Assembly (NCBI GenBank): GCA_964492925.1
Contig: CAZBMF010000001.1
Span: 37,706 to 101,705, forward strand
Origin: VMCP01 sp964492925
GTDB lineage: Bacteria; Bacteroidota; Bacteroidia; NS11-12g; UBA955
Length of the DNA: 64,000 nt
Reading direction: 5' to 3'
The position numbers and the translations under genes are program-made. Under the pieces are notes generated by a model that saw nothing but the letters and a program-made list of their open reading frames with translations, was not told the DNA's origin and did no database searches. Of the stretch, positions 9,345 through 18,170 are shown one piece after another; the first letter of the stretch is position 1; each line of letters starts with the position of its first letter.

Positions 9345-10603
9345 AGATTTTGTGGTTTACAAATACGCCTTGTGGTGCATCAGAATATTTAGGTTTAAGT
9401 CAATCTAGTGGTGGTTGGTTGGTTTCTTTAGAGAAATTGGTTGGAGATGATTGCGAATTGCACATTGCATTTTATCATCATCAAAATATAAGTCCTTTCA
9501 AAATCAATCAAACAACCTATCATCCAATTTATATTCACGAAAATATTTTCCAAAAAATTAAAAAATTATGGAAGAAAGATTTTTTAAATGCAAAGAATAT
9601 TGATGCTATTAAAAGTATTGCAATTAAATTAGATCCAGATATTATTCATATTCATGGTACTGAGAATGATTTTTTAAAAATATTGGATTTCACAACTGTA
9701 CCCGTAATTGTATCTATACAAGGTATTGTTTCATCTGTTTTTCATTTTTTTACATCAGGTTTTTCAAAAGAAATACTTTGTACAGTAAAAAATAAAAATT
9801 TACTATATCACATTTTTGGAATTGGATTGTTTGAAAAAATGATGATAGATTTAAAAGAAAGAATGTGGATAGAAGAAAAGTATCTGGGAAAAGTAAAATA
9901 CTTTTTTGGTAGAACTGATTGGGATAAAAGTCTCACCAGAGTATTTGCGCCAAACTCACATTATTTTGTTTTAAATGAAGCACTTAGAGAAAGTTTTTAT
10001 ACAGCATCCATTAAACAATCATATCAAACTTCAAACAAAATAAAGTTGTTTTCAATTTGTTCTAATGCCCCCAACAAAGGATTTGACGTCATTCTGAATT
10101 CGATTATTTTTTTGAAAAAATTAAATATTCCGTTTGATTGGGTTGTTGCTGGAATGAACAATTCAGATGAAATAGTAAACCTGTCGTTGAAAAAATTTGA
10201 ATATTCAAAAATTCCAGCCGAATTACAATTAATTGGTCATTGTGATGAATCAAAACTTACATCTTATTTATTAGATTCTGATATTTTTATTTGTCCTTCC
10301 TATATAGAAAATAGCCCTAATAGTTTAAGTGAAGCAATGATGATTGGTTTGCCATGTGTGGCTTCGAATGTAGGTGGAATTCCCTCTTTGATTGAACATC
10401 AAAAATCGGGATTGTTATTCAATTCCGGAGACCATTTGATGTTAGTTGCCAATATTTTGGAACTAATAAAAAATGAATCTATGAGACGTGAGTTCGGCCA
10501 GAATGCACGAAAAAAAGCATTAGAATTCCATGAAAAAAGCAACATTAAGCAGCAATTGTTAACCGCTTATGAATTTCTAATTTCAAATGAACATGGTAAA
10601 TAG
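9341..10603 (+). CDS. Family 4/1-type (GT-B) glycosyltransferase
   Basis: A 420-residue GT-B enzyme. The C-terminal Rossmann half shows the expected pattern: KIKLFSICSNAPNKGFDV, LIGHCDESKL, and the donor-binding EX7E region in SPNSLSEAMMIGLPCVASNVGG near residue 325. The N-terminal acceptor domain is divergent. It is likely one of the repeat-unit transferases, cytosolic or peripheral to the inner membrane. It starts with ATGA overlap and overlaps the next gene by 17 bases. Substrate unknown. Confidence 0.85.
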   Translation: MKILWFTNTPCGASEYLGLSQSSGGWLVSLEKLVGDDCELHIAFYHHQNISPFKINQTTYHPIYIHENIFQKIKKLWKKDFLNAKNIDAIKSIAIKLDPDIIHIHGTENDFLKILDFTTVPVIVSIQGIVSSVFHFFTSGFSKEILCTVKNKNLLYHIFGIGLFEKMMIDLKERMWIEEKYLGKVKYFFGRTDWDKSLTRVFAPNSHYFVLNEALRESFYTASIKQSYQTSNKIKLFSICSNAPNKGFDVILNSIIFLKKLNIPFDWVVAGMNNSDEIVNLSLKKFEYSKIPAELQLIGHCDESKLTSYLLDSDIFICPSYIENSPNSLSEAMMIGLPCVASNVGGIPSLIEHQKSGLLFNSGDHLMLVANILELIKNESMRREFGQNARKKALEFHEKSNIKQQLLTAYEFLISNEHGK

Positions 10604-11183
10604 AATTTTAAATAGGATAGATTTGATTTTGAATGAATTATTCATGAAAATATATACCATTTTTGTATACATTGAATGTAAATTAAAAAATATTGAGATT
10701 GAAAACAATAATAAATTCTACGGTCGTTTAAAAATTTTCAAATCAAATAACTCTATGATATCCATAGGACATTTTAATGTATTTCGTTCAGGCAAGTTTT
10801 CGAATTTAATTGGCGTTAATCGACCCTGTATAATATCCACTTTATCTGAAAATGCAAACTTGAAAATTGGAAATAATTCTGGTTTCAGTGGTACTGTAAT
10901 CAATTGTTTTTTGGAAATTAAAATAGGTAACAATGTAATGGTAGGGGCCAATACGTTAATCATGGATGGCGATTGGCATCAGGAAGATAATAGATCTGGA
11001 GTGGCTAATCCAATTATTATTGGAAACAATGTTTGGATTGGTGAAGGGGTCAAAATATTAAAAGGCGTGACAATTGGTGAAAATTCGGTTATTGGGGCAG
11101 GAAGTATTGTTACAAGAAATATTCCAAGCAATGTTTTTGCAGCAGGTAATCCTTGTAAAGTGATTAGAAATTTAAATGATTAA
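10587..11183 (+). CDS. Left-handed beta-helix O-acyltransferase
   Basis: A 198-residue acyltransferase of the maltose/galactoside O-acetyltransferase (CysE/LacA/WbbJ) type. Hexapeptide repeats run from about residue 60 to the end, with IGNNVWIGEGVKILKGVTIG and the terminal AAGNPCKVIRNL that is standard for the family. The catalytic histidine is probably in GDWHQ (about residue 131). It should add an acetyl group from acetyl-CoA to a sugar hydroxyl of the glycan. The ATG at 10587 overlaps the previous gene; a second ATG at 10593 is equally possible. Confidence 0.85.
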   Translation: MNMVNRILNRIDLILNELFMKIYTIFVYIECKLKNIEIENNNKFYGRLKIFKSNNSMISIGHFNVFRSGKFSNLIGVNRPCIISTLSENANLKIGNNSGFSGTVINCFLEIKIGNNVMVGANTLIMDGDWHQEDNRSGVANPIIIGNNVWIGEGVKILKGVTIGENSVIGAGSIVTRNIPSNVFAAGNPCKVIRNLND

Positions 11184-12381
11184 AAAGAACATATTGTTTT
11201 TGCATGAAGGTACATTTCCGGAAGGATTTGCAATGGCATTTAGGTTGAAAATGTACTTTAAAATGTTGGATGATAATTTGTTTAATTACAAAATTATAGT
11301 GCCGCGAAAATCAACAATCGCTTCTATTGAAAACAATGATTCACATATAGATTATTTGTGGAAAGAGGTGGTTCCTCAAAATAAATTTCTCAGAAAGTTT
11401 TTATATATAATTCAAGACTTTAAATGGACCATTCAATTATTTAAAAATAGGAAGAATATAGATGTGATATTTGTAGCGGCTATGTCTATTTTCCCTCTAT
11501 TTTTAATTACCTTAATTTCTAAAATTTTGGGAAAGAAAGTGATATTGGAATTGAATGAATATCCTTATTCAAGTCAAGGTGGTAACGCTTTAGATGATTT
11601 AGAAATTTATAAAAAATATAGAAGATTTATCACAGAGAAATTTATTTATAAAAATATTTATGGTGTGGTCTCTATTTCTCCCAAACTTAGTGAATATATC
11701 ATAAAAATTAATAATCAATTAAAAGTGGTTGAAATACCAGTTTTATGTGACGTTGATTATTTTAAAAATATAGAATCACTTAGTCCTACAGAAAAGAAGG
11801 TACCAACCCACAAATTTACTGTTCATGCGAGTAATTTGAGTGAATATAAGGATGGTTTTAGTACAAATTTAAAGGCCATTGGAGAATATAATCAATCGGT
11901 TCAGGAAATTGAAAATAAAATCCATTTAATCATCACCTTGAATGGCATTCCTCATTTATTGGAATCTAGTTTAAGACCTATTATTGATCATTATCAGTTA
12001 AATGATTATTTACATTTTGTAGGATATTTAGATGAAAGTGAACTTTATAATTTGTATAAAAACGCTGAATTTTTAATCATTAATAAACCCGATAATCTTC
12101 AAAATACTTATAATTTTCCAACCAAATTATCGGAATATTTATACTTTGGGAAAATACTGTTGGTTTCTACAAATCATGCTATGGATCAGTATTTAGAGAA
12201 AAATGTTCATTGTAAGAAGTTTGAATCGAACAATTTCGAAGAATTAACATCGTTCATCCAGGAAACAATGAGTTTGATAAACAATTTTTCCTATCGAGAA
12301 GCTTCTCAGCGATTGGTTGAAAACGAATTTGATTACAAATCAAACGCCAATGAATTTAATCAATATTTTACACAAATTTGA
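11176..12381 (+). CDS. Family 4-like glycosyltransferase
   Basis: A 401-residue GT-B-type protein. The N-terminal half includes a hydrophobic patch around residues 95-120 (LFLITLISKILGKKVILELNE), a feature of membrane-associated transferases. The C-terminal half has HFVGYLDESELYNLYKNAEF and then FPTKLSEYLYFGKILLVS, in which the glutamate of SEY matches the second donor-binding glutamate. It overlaps both neighbours (8 and 4 bases). The substrate cannot be assigned. Sequence similarity to classic family 4 enzymes is modest, so the exact CAZy family is uncertain. Confidence 0.75.
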   Translation: MIKKNILFLHEGTFPEGFAMAFRLKMYFKMLDDNLFNYKIIVPRKSTIASIENNDSHIDYLWKEVVPQNKFLRKFLYIIQDFKWTIQLFKNRKNIDVIFVAAMSIFPLFLITLISKILGKKVILELNEYPYSSQGGNALDDLEIYKKYRRFITEKFIYKNIYGVVSISPKLSEYIIKINNQLKVVEIPVLCDVDYFKNIESLSPTEKKVPTHKFTVHASNLSEYKDGFSTNLKAIGEYNQSVQEIENKIHLIITLNGIPHLLESSLRPIIDHYQLNDYLHFVGYLDESELYNLYKNAEFLIINKPDNLQNTYNFPTKLSEYLYFGKILLVSTNHAMDQYLEKNVHCKKFESNNFEELTSFIQETMSLINNFSYREASQRLVENEFDYKSNANEFNQYFTQI

Positions 12382-13484
12382 AAAATACAATTCTTAATTT
12401 TATTAAAAATCTAGGTCCTAACATTCAAACACCTATGGTGATTTTTGAATCGGATGATTGGGGATCTTTTAGAATACCAAATAATGAAGTTTATGCCGCT
12501 TTAGAATCCAAAGGAATTAAATTAAAATTCCCTGGTTCTGATCAATACAATTTGTATGATAACTTAGAGTCAACTTCTGATTTGGAAAACTTATTTGAAG
12601 TATTAAGTTCTTTTAAGGATGTACATGGGAATACTGCAAAATTTACCCCCTTGGCATTGGTAGCAAATCCTAATTTCAATAAAATTTCTAATTCTGGATT
12701 TTCAGAATATCATTACATGAATTTACAAGATTCATACAATTATTATCAAAAAGGTGATGTATTAAACTTGTTTAAGATTGGAATAAAAGAAGGGTTATTT
12801 ATACCACAATTTCACGGACGTGAACATTTGAACGTAGCAGTTTGGTTAAGGGCATTGAATCAAAACATTGGAGATTCTAGAGTTGCCTTTGAGCATGAAG
12901 TTTGGGGTCACATTAACACTCATCCTAGAAATATATTTTATCAAGCTGCTTTTGATTTAGAATATTTAGATGATGTAGACTCACAGAAAGAGATTATCCA
13001 AGATGGATTAACATTGTTTGAAAGTACTTTTGGATATCGGGCGCAATATTTTGTCCCTCCAAATGGACCAATGAACAATGCATTGTTGCCGGTCTTGAAA
13101 AATTGTGGCATAGATTTGGTATCATCCGATACTGTGCAAGTTGAAGTTCTCGGAAATGGACGAACAAAAAAACACTTCCGATATATGGGGATGAAAAATA
13201 AATATGCTCAAACTTTCATCAAAAGAAATTGCTTTTTCGAACCAGCTGGGAACGATAAAGATTGGATTGATAGTTGTTTGAGGGATATTGAATTGGCATT
13301 TAAAAATGGTAAACCAGCTGTAATTAGTACGCATAGAGTGAATTATGTTGGTGATAGAAGCCTCACAAATAGAGTTCAAGGATTAAAACAATTGACCGCT
13401 CTAATTCAGAAAATGTTAATTAAATGGCCGAATCTTGAATTTGGCACAACGCCCATTTTACTTGATAAATTCCGTAAGAATTGA
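12378..13484 (+). CDS. Polysaccharide deacetylase-like protein, first of a tandem pair
   Basis: A 368-residue protein resembling the NodB fold of carbohydrate esterase family 4 in a divergent form. The metal-binding aspartate motif appears as ESDDWGS (D26, D27) right at the N-terminus, and the His-x3-His metal pair as HGREH (H146, H150). A FVPPNGPM segment occupies the place of motif 3. No signal peptide is visible, so it should be cytosolic and could act on a nucleotide- or lipid-linked sugar. The start is a TTG in a TTGA overlap. Its neighbour is clearly homologous. The exact substrate is unknown, and deacetylation itself is inferred from the fold. Confidence 0.7.
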   Translation: MKNTILNFIKNLGPNIQTPMVIFESDDWGSFRIPNNEVYAALESKGIKLKFPGSDQYNLYDNLESTSDLENLFEVLSSFKDVHGNTAKFTPLALVANPNFNKISNSGFSEYHYMNLQDSYNYYQKGDVLNLFKIGIKEGLFIPQFHGREHLNVAVWLRALNQNIGDSRVAFEHEVWGHINTHPRNIFYQAAFDLEYLDDVDSQKEIIQDGLTLFESTFGYRAQYFVPPNGPMNNALLPVLKNCGIDLVSSDTVQVEVLGNGRTKKHFRYMGMKNKYAQTFIKRNCFFEPAGNDKDWIDSCLRDIELAFKNGKPAVISTHRVNYVGDRSLTNRVQGLKQLTALIQKMLIKWPNLEFGTTPILLDKFRKN

Positions 13485-14593
13485 AATTTATAGACCAAAT
13501 AAAGCATCATTCAGTTTCGATTCCAGGTTTTCGGACGAAAAAGAAATTGGTTGTTATTGAGTCAGACGACTGGGGGTCACAAAGAATACCGAGTAAACAA
13601 GTTAGGGATAAATTAATCCAAAATAATTTACTAGACGTTAGAAATAAGATAAATTTCTTAGACACATTAGAATCTAAAGAAGATTTAATTTCACTCTACG
13701 ATTGTTTGTTAAAATTCAAGGATAAAAATGGCAATCATCCCATTATTACAGCAAATTTTTTGACGGCGAATCCAGATTTTGATAAAATTAAATCCTCTGG
13801 ATTTACTGAATATTATTACGAAACAATTGATAAAACTTATGCAAAAAACACGGCAGAAGATTTAAATATGTTGGAGGTGATAAAAGATGGAATGTTGCAA
13901 AATATTTTCAGGCCGCAGTTTCATGGAAGAGAACATGTAAATGTTAACTTATGGATGAAGCAGTTGAGAAATCAAAATTCCGTATCATCGAAATCATTTG
14001 ATTCTAGTGTTTATTGCTTAGATGATACTAGTATAAGCAAGAGGTCAAATTTAATGGCATCTTTTGACTATCAAACAGTTGAAGAAATCGAGGAAATTAA
14101 CAACATTTTTGTTGACGGATTTCAGCATTTCGAACAATTATTTGGCTTCAAATCGAAATCTTTTATTGCCCCGTGCTATGTTTGGGGAGAACAACTTGAG
14201 AAAACGGCTTTTGATAAAGGGATAAAATTATTTCAAGGTATTTACAATCAATATATACCCAATCCACAAGGTGATAAATATCGTTTAAATTGGCATTTTA
14301 ACGGCGCGCAAAACAAAAATGGCCAATTTTATTTTGTTAGAAATGCGTTTATGGAATTGTTTGAAAACGATAAAATAGACCATGTAGAGGCTTGCTTAAA
14401 ACGAATGGAAATAGCATTCACCTGGGGGAAACCTGCCATAATTGGCATGCATAGGGTGAATTTTGTGGGTGGTTTGGAAATAAAAAATCGCCAGAATACA
14501 CAAACCAAACTTGAAGAATTATTTAAAAAAATGTTAAAAAAATGGCCGGATATTGAATTTATTTCAACCGATCAATTAATCAATTATATTTAA
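13481..14593 (+). CDS. Polysaccharide deacetylase-like protein, second of a tandem pair
   Basis: A 370-residue paralogue of the preceding protein: the metal motif is ESDDWGS (D29, D30) and the histidine pair HGREH (H148, H152), with the common block RPQFHGREHVNVNLWM. Both have a C-terminal HRVNFVGG/HRVNYVGD motif that may provide another catalytic histidine. Overall identity looks moderate, so this is an old duplication rather than a recent one. No signal peptide. TTG start within TTGA; it ends overlapping the aminotransferase start by one base (TAATG). The two probably act on different positions or form a heteromer, which is inference only. Confidence 0.7.
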   Translation: MKFIDQIKHHSVSIPGFRTKKKLVVIESDDWGSQRIPSKQVRDKLIQNNLLDVRNKINFLDTLESKEDLISLYDCLLKFKDKNGNHPIITANFLTANPDFDKIKSSGFTEYYYETIDKTYAKNTAEDLNMLEVIKDGMLQNIFRPQFHGREHVNVNLWMKQLRNQNSVSSKSFDSSVYCLDDTSISKRSNLMASFDYQTVEEIEEINNIFVDGFQHFEQLFGFKSKSFIAPCYVWGEQLEKTAFDKGIKLFQGIYNQYIPNPQGDKYRLNWHFNGAQNKNGQFYFVRNAFMELFENDKIDHVEACLKRMEIAFTWGKPAIIGMHRVNFVGGLEIKNRQNTQTKLEELFKKMLKKWPDIEFISTDQLINYI

Positions 14594-15711
14594 TGGCATT
14601 CGAAAACAAACACATTATTGACTTACAACCTTACAAAGTTGCCAGCCATAAAATTTGGGAAGTAGATCCAAACGACAGAAACACGGTATTGAAATTAGAC
14701 TGGAATGAGGCTACAATACCACCGAGTCCGTTGGTGAAATCTAGAATCATGGAACTTGTAAGTGAATCTTCTTTTTATCAGTTTTATCCTTCAACTCATA
14801 GTGAAACTCTTCTTGCGAAACTTTGTGATTATGCTGGAGTTATGTCTGATAATCTTCAGTATTTCCCTAGTTCTGATAGCTTACATGAATACATTGCAAC
14901 TGTTTTTTTAAGTGAAAAGGATACAGTACTCATGTTGGGACCTACCTATGATAATTTCAGGTTAACTTGTGAATCACATGGTGCGAAATCTTGTTATTTT
15001 AATTATGGCGATAATTTTGAATTAAATGAAGGCTTATTTGAGTCTGAAATTTCAAAATTGAATCCTAAATTGGTGTATATCTGTAATCCGAATAATCCAA
15101 CCGGCAATTTAATTTCTGAATCTTATATAGAACATTTATTGAGATTATTTCCCAATTCATTGTTTCTGATTGATGAGGCGTATACAGAATTTAGTGGGCA
15201 TTCTGTTAAAGATTTGGTGGTTCAATATGATAACATATTAATCACCAGAACTTTGTCAAAGGCGTTTGCTTTGGCAAATTTTAGAATTGGCTACTTAATT
15301 GCTCCAGCTGAAATCATTAAAAACATATCCAAGATAAGAAATCCCAAAAACTTTACAACATTTTCACAAGAAGCAACAATTGCTGCGCTTTCAGATGTAC
15401 AATACATGCGTGATTATGTGGAAAATGTAAAATTGGCAAAAGGGAAATTTATTGACTTTCTCAGGGAAAATTATCAGCAAATTCAGCCGTATGATGGATT
15501 TGGAAATTTTATATTAATTAAATTTCCTAATGATAATTTGAAGGGGGCATTTCTGAACCACATGGAAAATAATAATATTTTTCTAAGAAATTTAACTCAT
15601 AGTTCACTGTTGAATAATTGTTTGAGGATTACAATTGGTACAATTGAACAAATGCAAATTGTACAAAATAGAATAGCAGAATTTTGGTCAACTTTTCAAA
15701 CAAAGATTTAA
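14593..15711 (+). CDS. HisC-like class I/II aminotransferase
   Basis: A fold-type I PLP enzyme of 372 residues in the histidinol-phosphate aminotransferase group. Visible motifs are NPNNPTGN (165-172), DEAYTEF (194-200) and the PLP-lysine motif TLSKAFALANFRIGY (K223, R231). Because a HAD phosphatase follows directly, a plausible role is amination of a phosphorylated keto compound and then removal of the phosphate, giving a small amino alcohol or amino acid that decorates the glycan. It is unlikely to be the true histidine-pathway HisC since no his genes are present. Substrate unknown. Confidence 0.82.
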   Translation: MAFENKHIIDLQPYKVASHKIWEVDPNDRNTVLKLDWNEATIPPSPLVKSRIMELVSESSFYQFYPSTHSETLLAKLCDYAGVMSDNLQYFPSSDSLHEYIATVFLSEKDTVLMLGPTYDNFRLTCESHGAKSCYFNYGDNFELNEGLFESEISKLNPKLVYICNPNNPTGNLISESYIEHLLRLFPNSLFLIDEAYTEFSGHSVKDLVVQYDNILITRTLSKAFALANFRIGYLIAPAEIIKNISKIRNPKNFTTFSQEATIAALSDVQYMRDYVENVKLAKGKFIDFLRENYQQIQPYDGFGNFILIKFPNDNLKGAFLNHMENNNIFLRNLTHSSLLNNCLRITIGTIEQMQIVQNRIAEFWSTFQTKI

Positions 15712-16370
15712 TTTTATTCGATTTCTGTGAGACGTTGGTAGATTTCCAAACTGCCGACGCTTACGTTGATTTTGTGAGAAAGAACATTGATTCTCCCAGA
15801 ATGCAATTTTTGGAATTCACACTGAAATTATTCAAAAAAATTAAAATTATTTCCCTCTGTTACAAATTTTTCCCTAATAAATCAATTGAAAAGAGATTGA
15901 AATTGTATCAATTGAAAGGATTAAACGAAATTATTTTAAAAGATTTAGCTGGTTTATTTTATTCTTTAGAAGTAAAACCAAATTTAATACCAGAAACCCT
16001 TGAATTAATGAATGACTGTATAAAAAAGAACTGTGAAGTAGTTCTAATTTCAGGGGGATATTCAATATATCTGCAACATTTTTGTAATGAATATCATATT
16101 AAAAAATTATACTCTACTGATGTAGCCTTTAGTGAAAATAAATGTAGTGGTAAAATATTGGGTTTAGATTGTTTGTTTGAGAATAAAGTAACTTTGATTG
16201 AAAATGGAGGATTAAACCTTAGTGACTATGAAACAAAAGTCGTGTTTACCGACAGTTCATCAGATCTTCCTTTACTTAATTGGGCCGATAAAGGTTTCGT
16301 TATTTCTAAAAATATTCCACAATCTTGGGCTACAGAGTTAAATTTTGAACAAATAATCTGGAGAAAATGA
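15684..16370 (+). CDS. HAD-IB family phosphatase-like protein
   Basis: A 228-residue haloacid-dehalogenase-fold protein resembling phosphoserine phosphatase. Motif I is FDFCETL (D13 nucleophile), motif II is LISGGYS, and motif IV is TDSSSDLPLL. In motif I the second catalytic position, normally aspartate, is cysteine (C15). The best start is a TTG at 15684, giving a 28-base overlap with the aminotransferase; no in-frame ATG lies near, and the fold begins within ten residues. It probably dephosphorylates the product of the neighbouring aminotransferase. Confidence 0.75.
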   Translation: MVNFSNKDLILFDFCETLVDFQTADAYVDFVRKNIDSPRMQFLEFTLKLFKKIKIISLCYKFFPNKSIEKRLKLYQLKGLNEIILKDLAGLFYSLEVKPNLIPETLELMNDCIKKNCEVVLISGGYSIYLQHFCNEYHIKKLYSTDVAFSENKCSGKILGLDCLFENKVTLIENGGLNLSDYETKVVFTDSSSDLPLLNWADKGFVISKNIPQSWATELNFEQIIWRK

Positions 16371-17305
16371 AACAAATATTTAGAGAATTAAAGTATAAAG
16401 GTATTTTTGGTTTTTACTTGTATATATTCATTGTTAAAGTATATAAAATTTGTGTCAATTATTCTATTTCCGATCGAAAGTATATCAGTCGTAAATTTAA
16501 ATTTTATCATGGTTACGATTTAAATTGGAATAAACTTGAAACACTCAATGAAAAAATGCAGTGGTTTAAAATTTACGATCGTAATGAGCGTTATGTAGCT
16601 TTGTCTGATAAATTTAAGGCGCGTGATTTTTTTAAAAATAAATTTGGCGAAGAATATTTAGTGCCTTTGGTGTTAGAAACACAATGCGTTGAAGATTTGA
16701 ATTTTGATAATTTTCCAGATTATCCGGTAGTTGTTAAAGCCAATCACGATTCTGGTAATTATCGCATTGTTAGAGATAAAAATGAAATTGATTTTAGAAA
16801 ACTTCAAGTTGATGCCAAAGCTTGGTTGAAATTCAATTATTATTGGGAAGATCGTGAATGGCCTTACAAGCATATTGAACCAAGAATTGTGGTTGAAAAA
16901 ATGCTTCAAACCAATGAAGGTAAAATCCCAAACGACTATAAATTGAATTGTTTTAATGGAAAAGTGGAATTTGTGTATGTATCTGTAGATCGTGAAGGTA
17001 TTAATAAGAGAAATATTTACAGCAGGGATTGGGAGCCATTATATTTTACTTGGAATAAAAAATATTACGATCACAGCAATCTAAGAGGACCTGAAATTAA
17101 AGCGCCATCTACTTTTGCGAAAATGATTGAATTTGCTGAAATCATTGCCAAGGATTACCAATATGTGCGGGTGGATTTTTATGATGTAGATGGACACTTA
17201 TATTTCGGTGAAATTACGCAATACCATGGCGGTGGATTTGATCAAATGTTGCCCAAAGAATGGGATTATAAATTTGGTAATATGATATCAATAAATGCCG
17301 ATTAA
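16367..17305 (+). CDS. TupA-like ATP-grasp protein
   Basis: A 312-residue protein matching the TupA-like ATP-grasp family of polysaccharide loci (named for teichuronopeptide synthesis in Bacillus). Recognisable parts are LNEKMQWFKIYDRN near residue 58, the SDKFKARDF block, PVVVKANHDSGN as the ATP-binding lysine strand, a PNDYKLNCFNGKVEFV strand and the metal-binding VRVDFYDVDGHLYFGEIT near the C-terminus. ATP-grasp enzymes join a carboxylate to an amine, so this may attach an amino compound to a uronic acid of the glycan. ATGA start overlap; 11-base overlap downstream. Confidence 0.8.
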   Translation: MKQIFRELKYKGIFGFYLYIFIVKVYKICVNYSISDRKYISRKFKFYHGYDLNWNKLETLNEKMQWFKIYDRNERYVALSDKFKARDFFKNKFGEEYLVPLVLETQCVEDLNFDNFPDYPVVVKANHDSGNYRIVRDKNEIDFRKLQVDAKAWLKFNYYWEDREWPYKHIEPRIVVEKMLQTNEGKIPNDYKLNCFNGKVEFVYVSVDREGINKRNIYSRDWEPLYFTWNKKYYDHSNLRGPEIKAPSTFAKMIEFAEIIAKDYQYVRVDFYDVDGHLYFGEITQYHGGGFDQMLPKEWDYKFGNMISINAD

Positions 17306-18170
17306 TTCAGCTAATTCCCCTTTAATTAGCGTATTAATGCCAATTTATAATGGAGTTGATACTGTTAAATTTGCTGTTTATTCACTGCAGCTTCAAACAT
17401 ATAAAAATTGGGAATTAATTGTTGTAAATGATGGTTCAACCGATGGGACCTTTGAATATTTAAATCAATTGGTGTTAATCGATAAGAGGTTCAAAGTCAT
17501 ACACTTATATAAAAACAAGGGCAGAGGATTTGCTAGAAATGTATGTTTAGACAATGCACATGGAGAATACATTGCATTTCTGGATGCCGATGATATTTAC
17601 TTACCCAATAAATTGGAAAAGCAAGTTTCTTTTCTAATAAATAACCCTCAAATTACTTTGGTAGGTTGTGGAGTTGGAATAATGGATGTACAAGATAAAA
17701 TCAAGTATGTTAGAGGTAACCTAGGGGGTGTTTTTCTGCATCAAGATCATCAAAATTTGAACTTTGTTGCCCCAAGTGTTATGTTTAGAAGAGCAGACTT
17801 AAATGGGTTAAAATATCATCCAAAGTTAGATGTTATGGAGGATGTTGACTTTTTTAATAGATTGTTGTTGAATAAGAAATATTCTAACATACAAGACATT
17901 ATTTACTTATACGCTGAAATTGGATTAATTTCAAATTCGAAATTTTTAAAGTACTCATGGCATACCATAAAGTATTATTTATTTTTTGTAGGTCAAAAAA
18001 TAACGTTGATAGGTTCGCTTGTGAAATCTATTTTTAATTTTTTCAGCAAATGTATTTTAATTCAATTCGTTGGTGTTGATTTTTTTCTTAAAAAGAGAAG
18101 CAGAATGATTGATGAGGAGTCACAATTATTGTTAGAAAATTATTTATCAGAAATTAGAAATAAAAGTTGA
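17295..18170 (+). CDS. Family 2 glycosyltransferase
   Basis: A 291-residue GT-A enzyme. ISVLMPIYNGVDTVKFAV starts the fold, VVNDGSTDGT is the nucleotide-binding signature, and AFLDADDIYLPNKL carries the metal-binding DAD. MEDVDFFNRLL corresponds to the catalytic ED region. It has a hydrophobic C-terminal stretch around residues 225-265, perhaps a membrane anchor. It probably adds one sugar of the repeat unit. It overlaps the ATP-grasp gene by 11 bases and the next transferase by 4. Confidence 0.87.
   Translation: MPINSANSPLISVLMPIYNGVDTVKFAVYSLQLQTYKNWELIVVNDGSTDGTFEYLNQLVLIDKRFKVIHLYKNKGRGFARNVCLDNAHGEYIAFLDADDIYLPNKLEKQVSFLINNPQITLVGCGVGIMDVQDKIKYVRGNLGGVFLHQDHQNLNFVAPSVMFRRADLNGLKYHPKLDVMEDVDFFNRLLLNKKYSNIQDIIYLYAEIGLISNSKFLKYSWHTIKYYLFFVGQKITLIGSLVKSIFNFFSKCILIQFVGVDFFLKKRSRMIDEESQLLLENYLSEIRNKS

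Noticed and set aside
14593..15711. Histidine-biosynthesis hisC
   Set aside because: No other his genes are nearby and it lies in a polysaccharide locus beside a HAD phosphatase and ATP-grasp gene.
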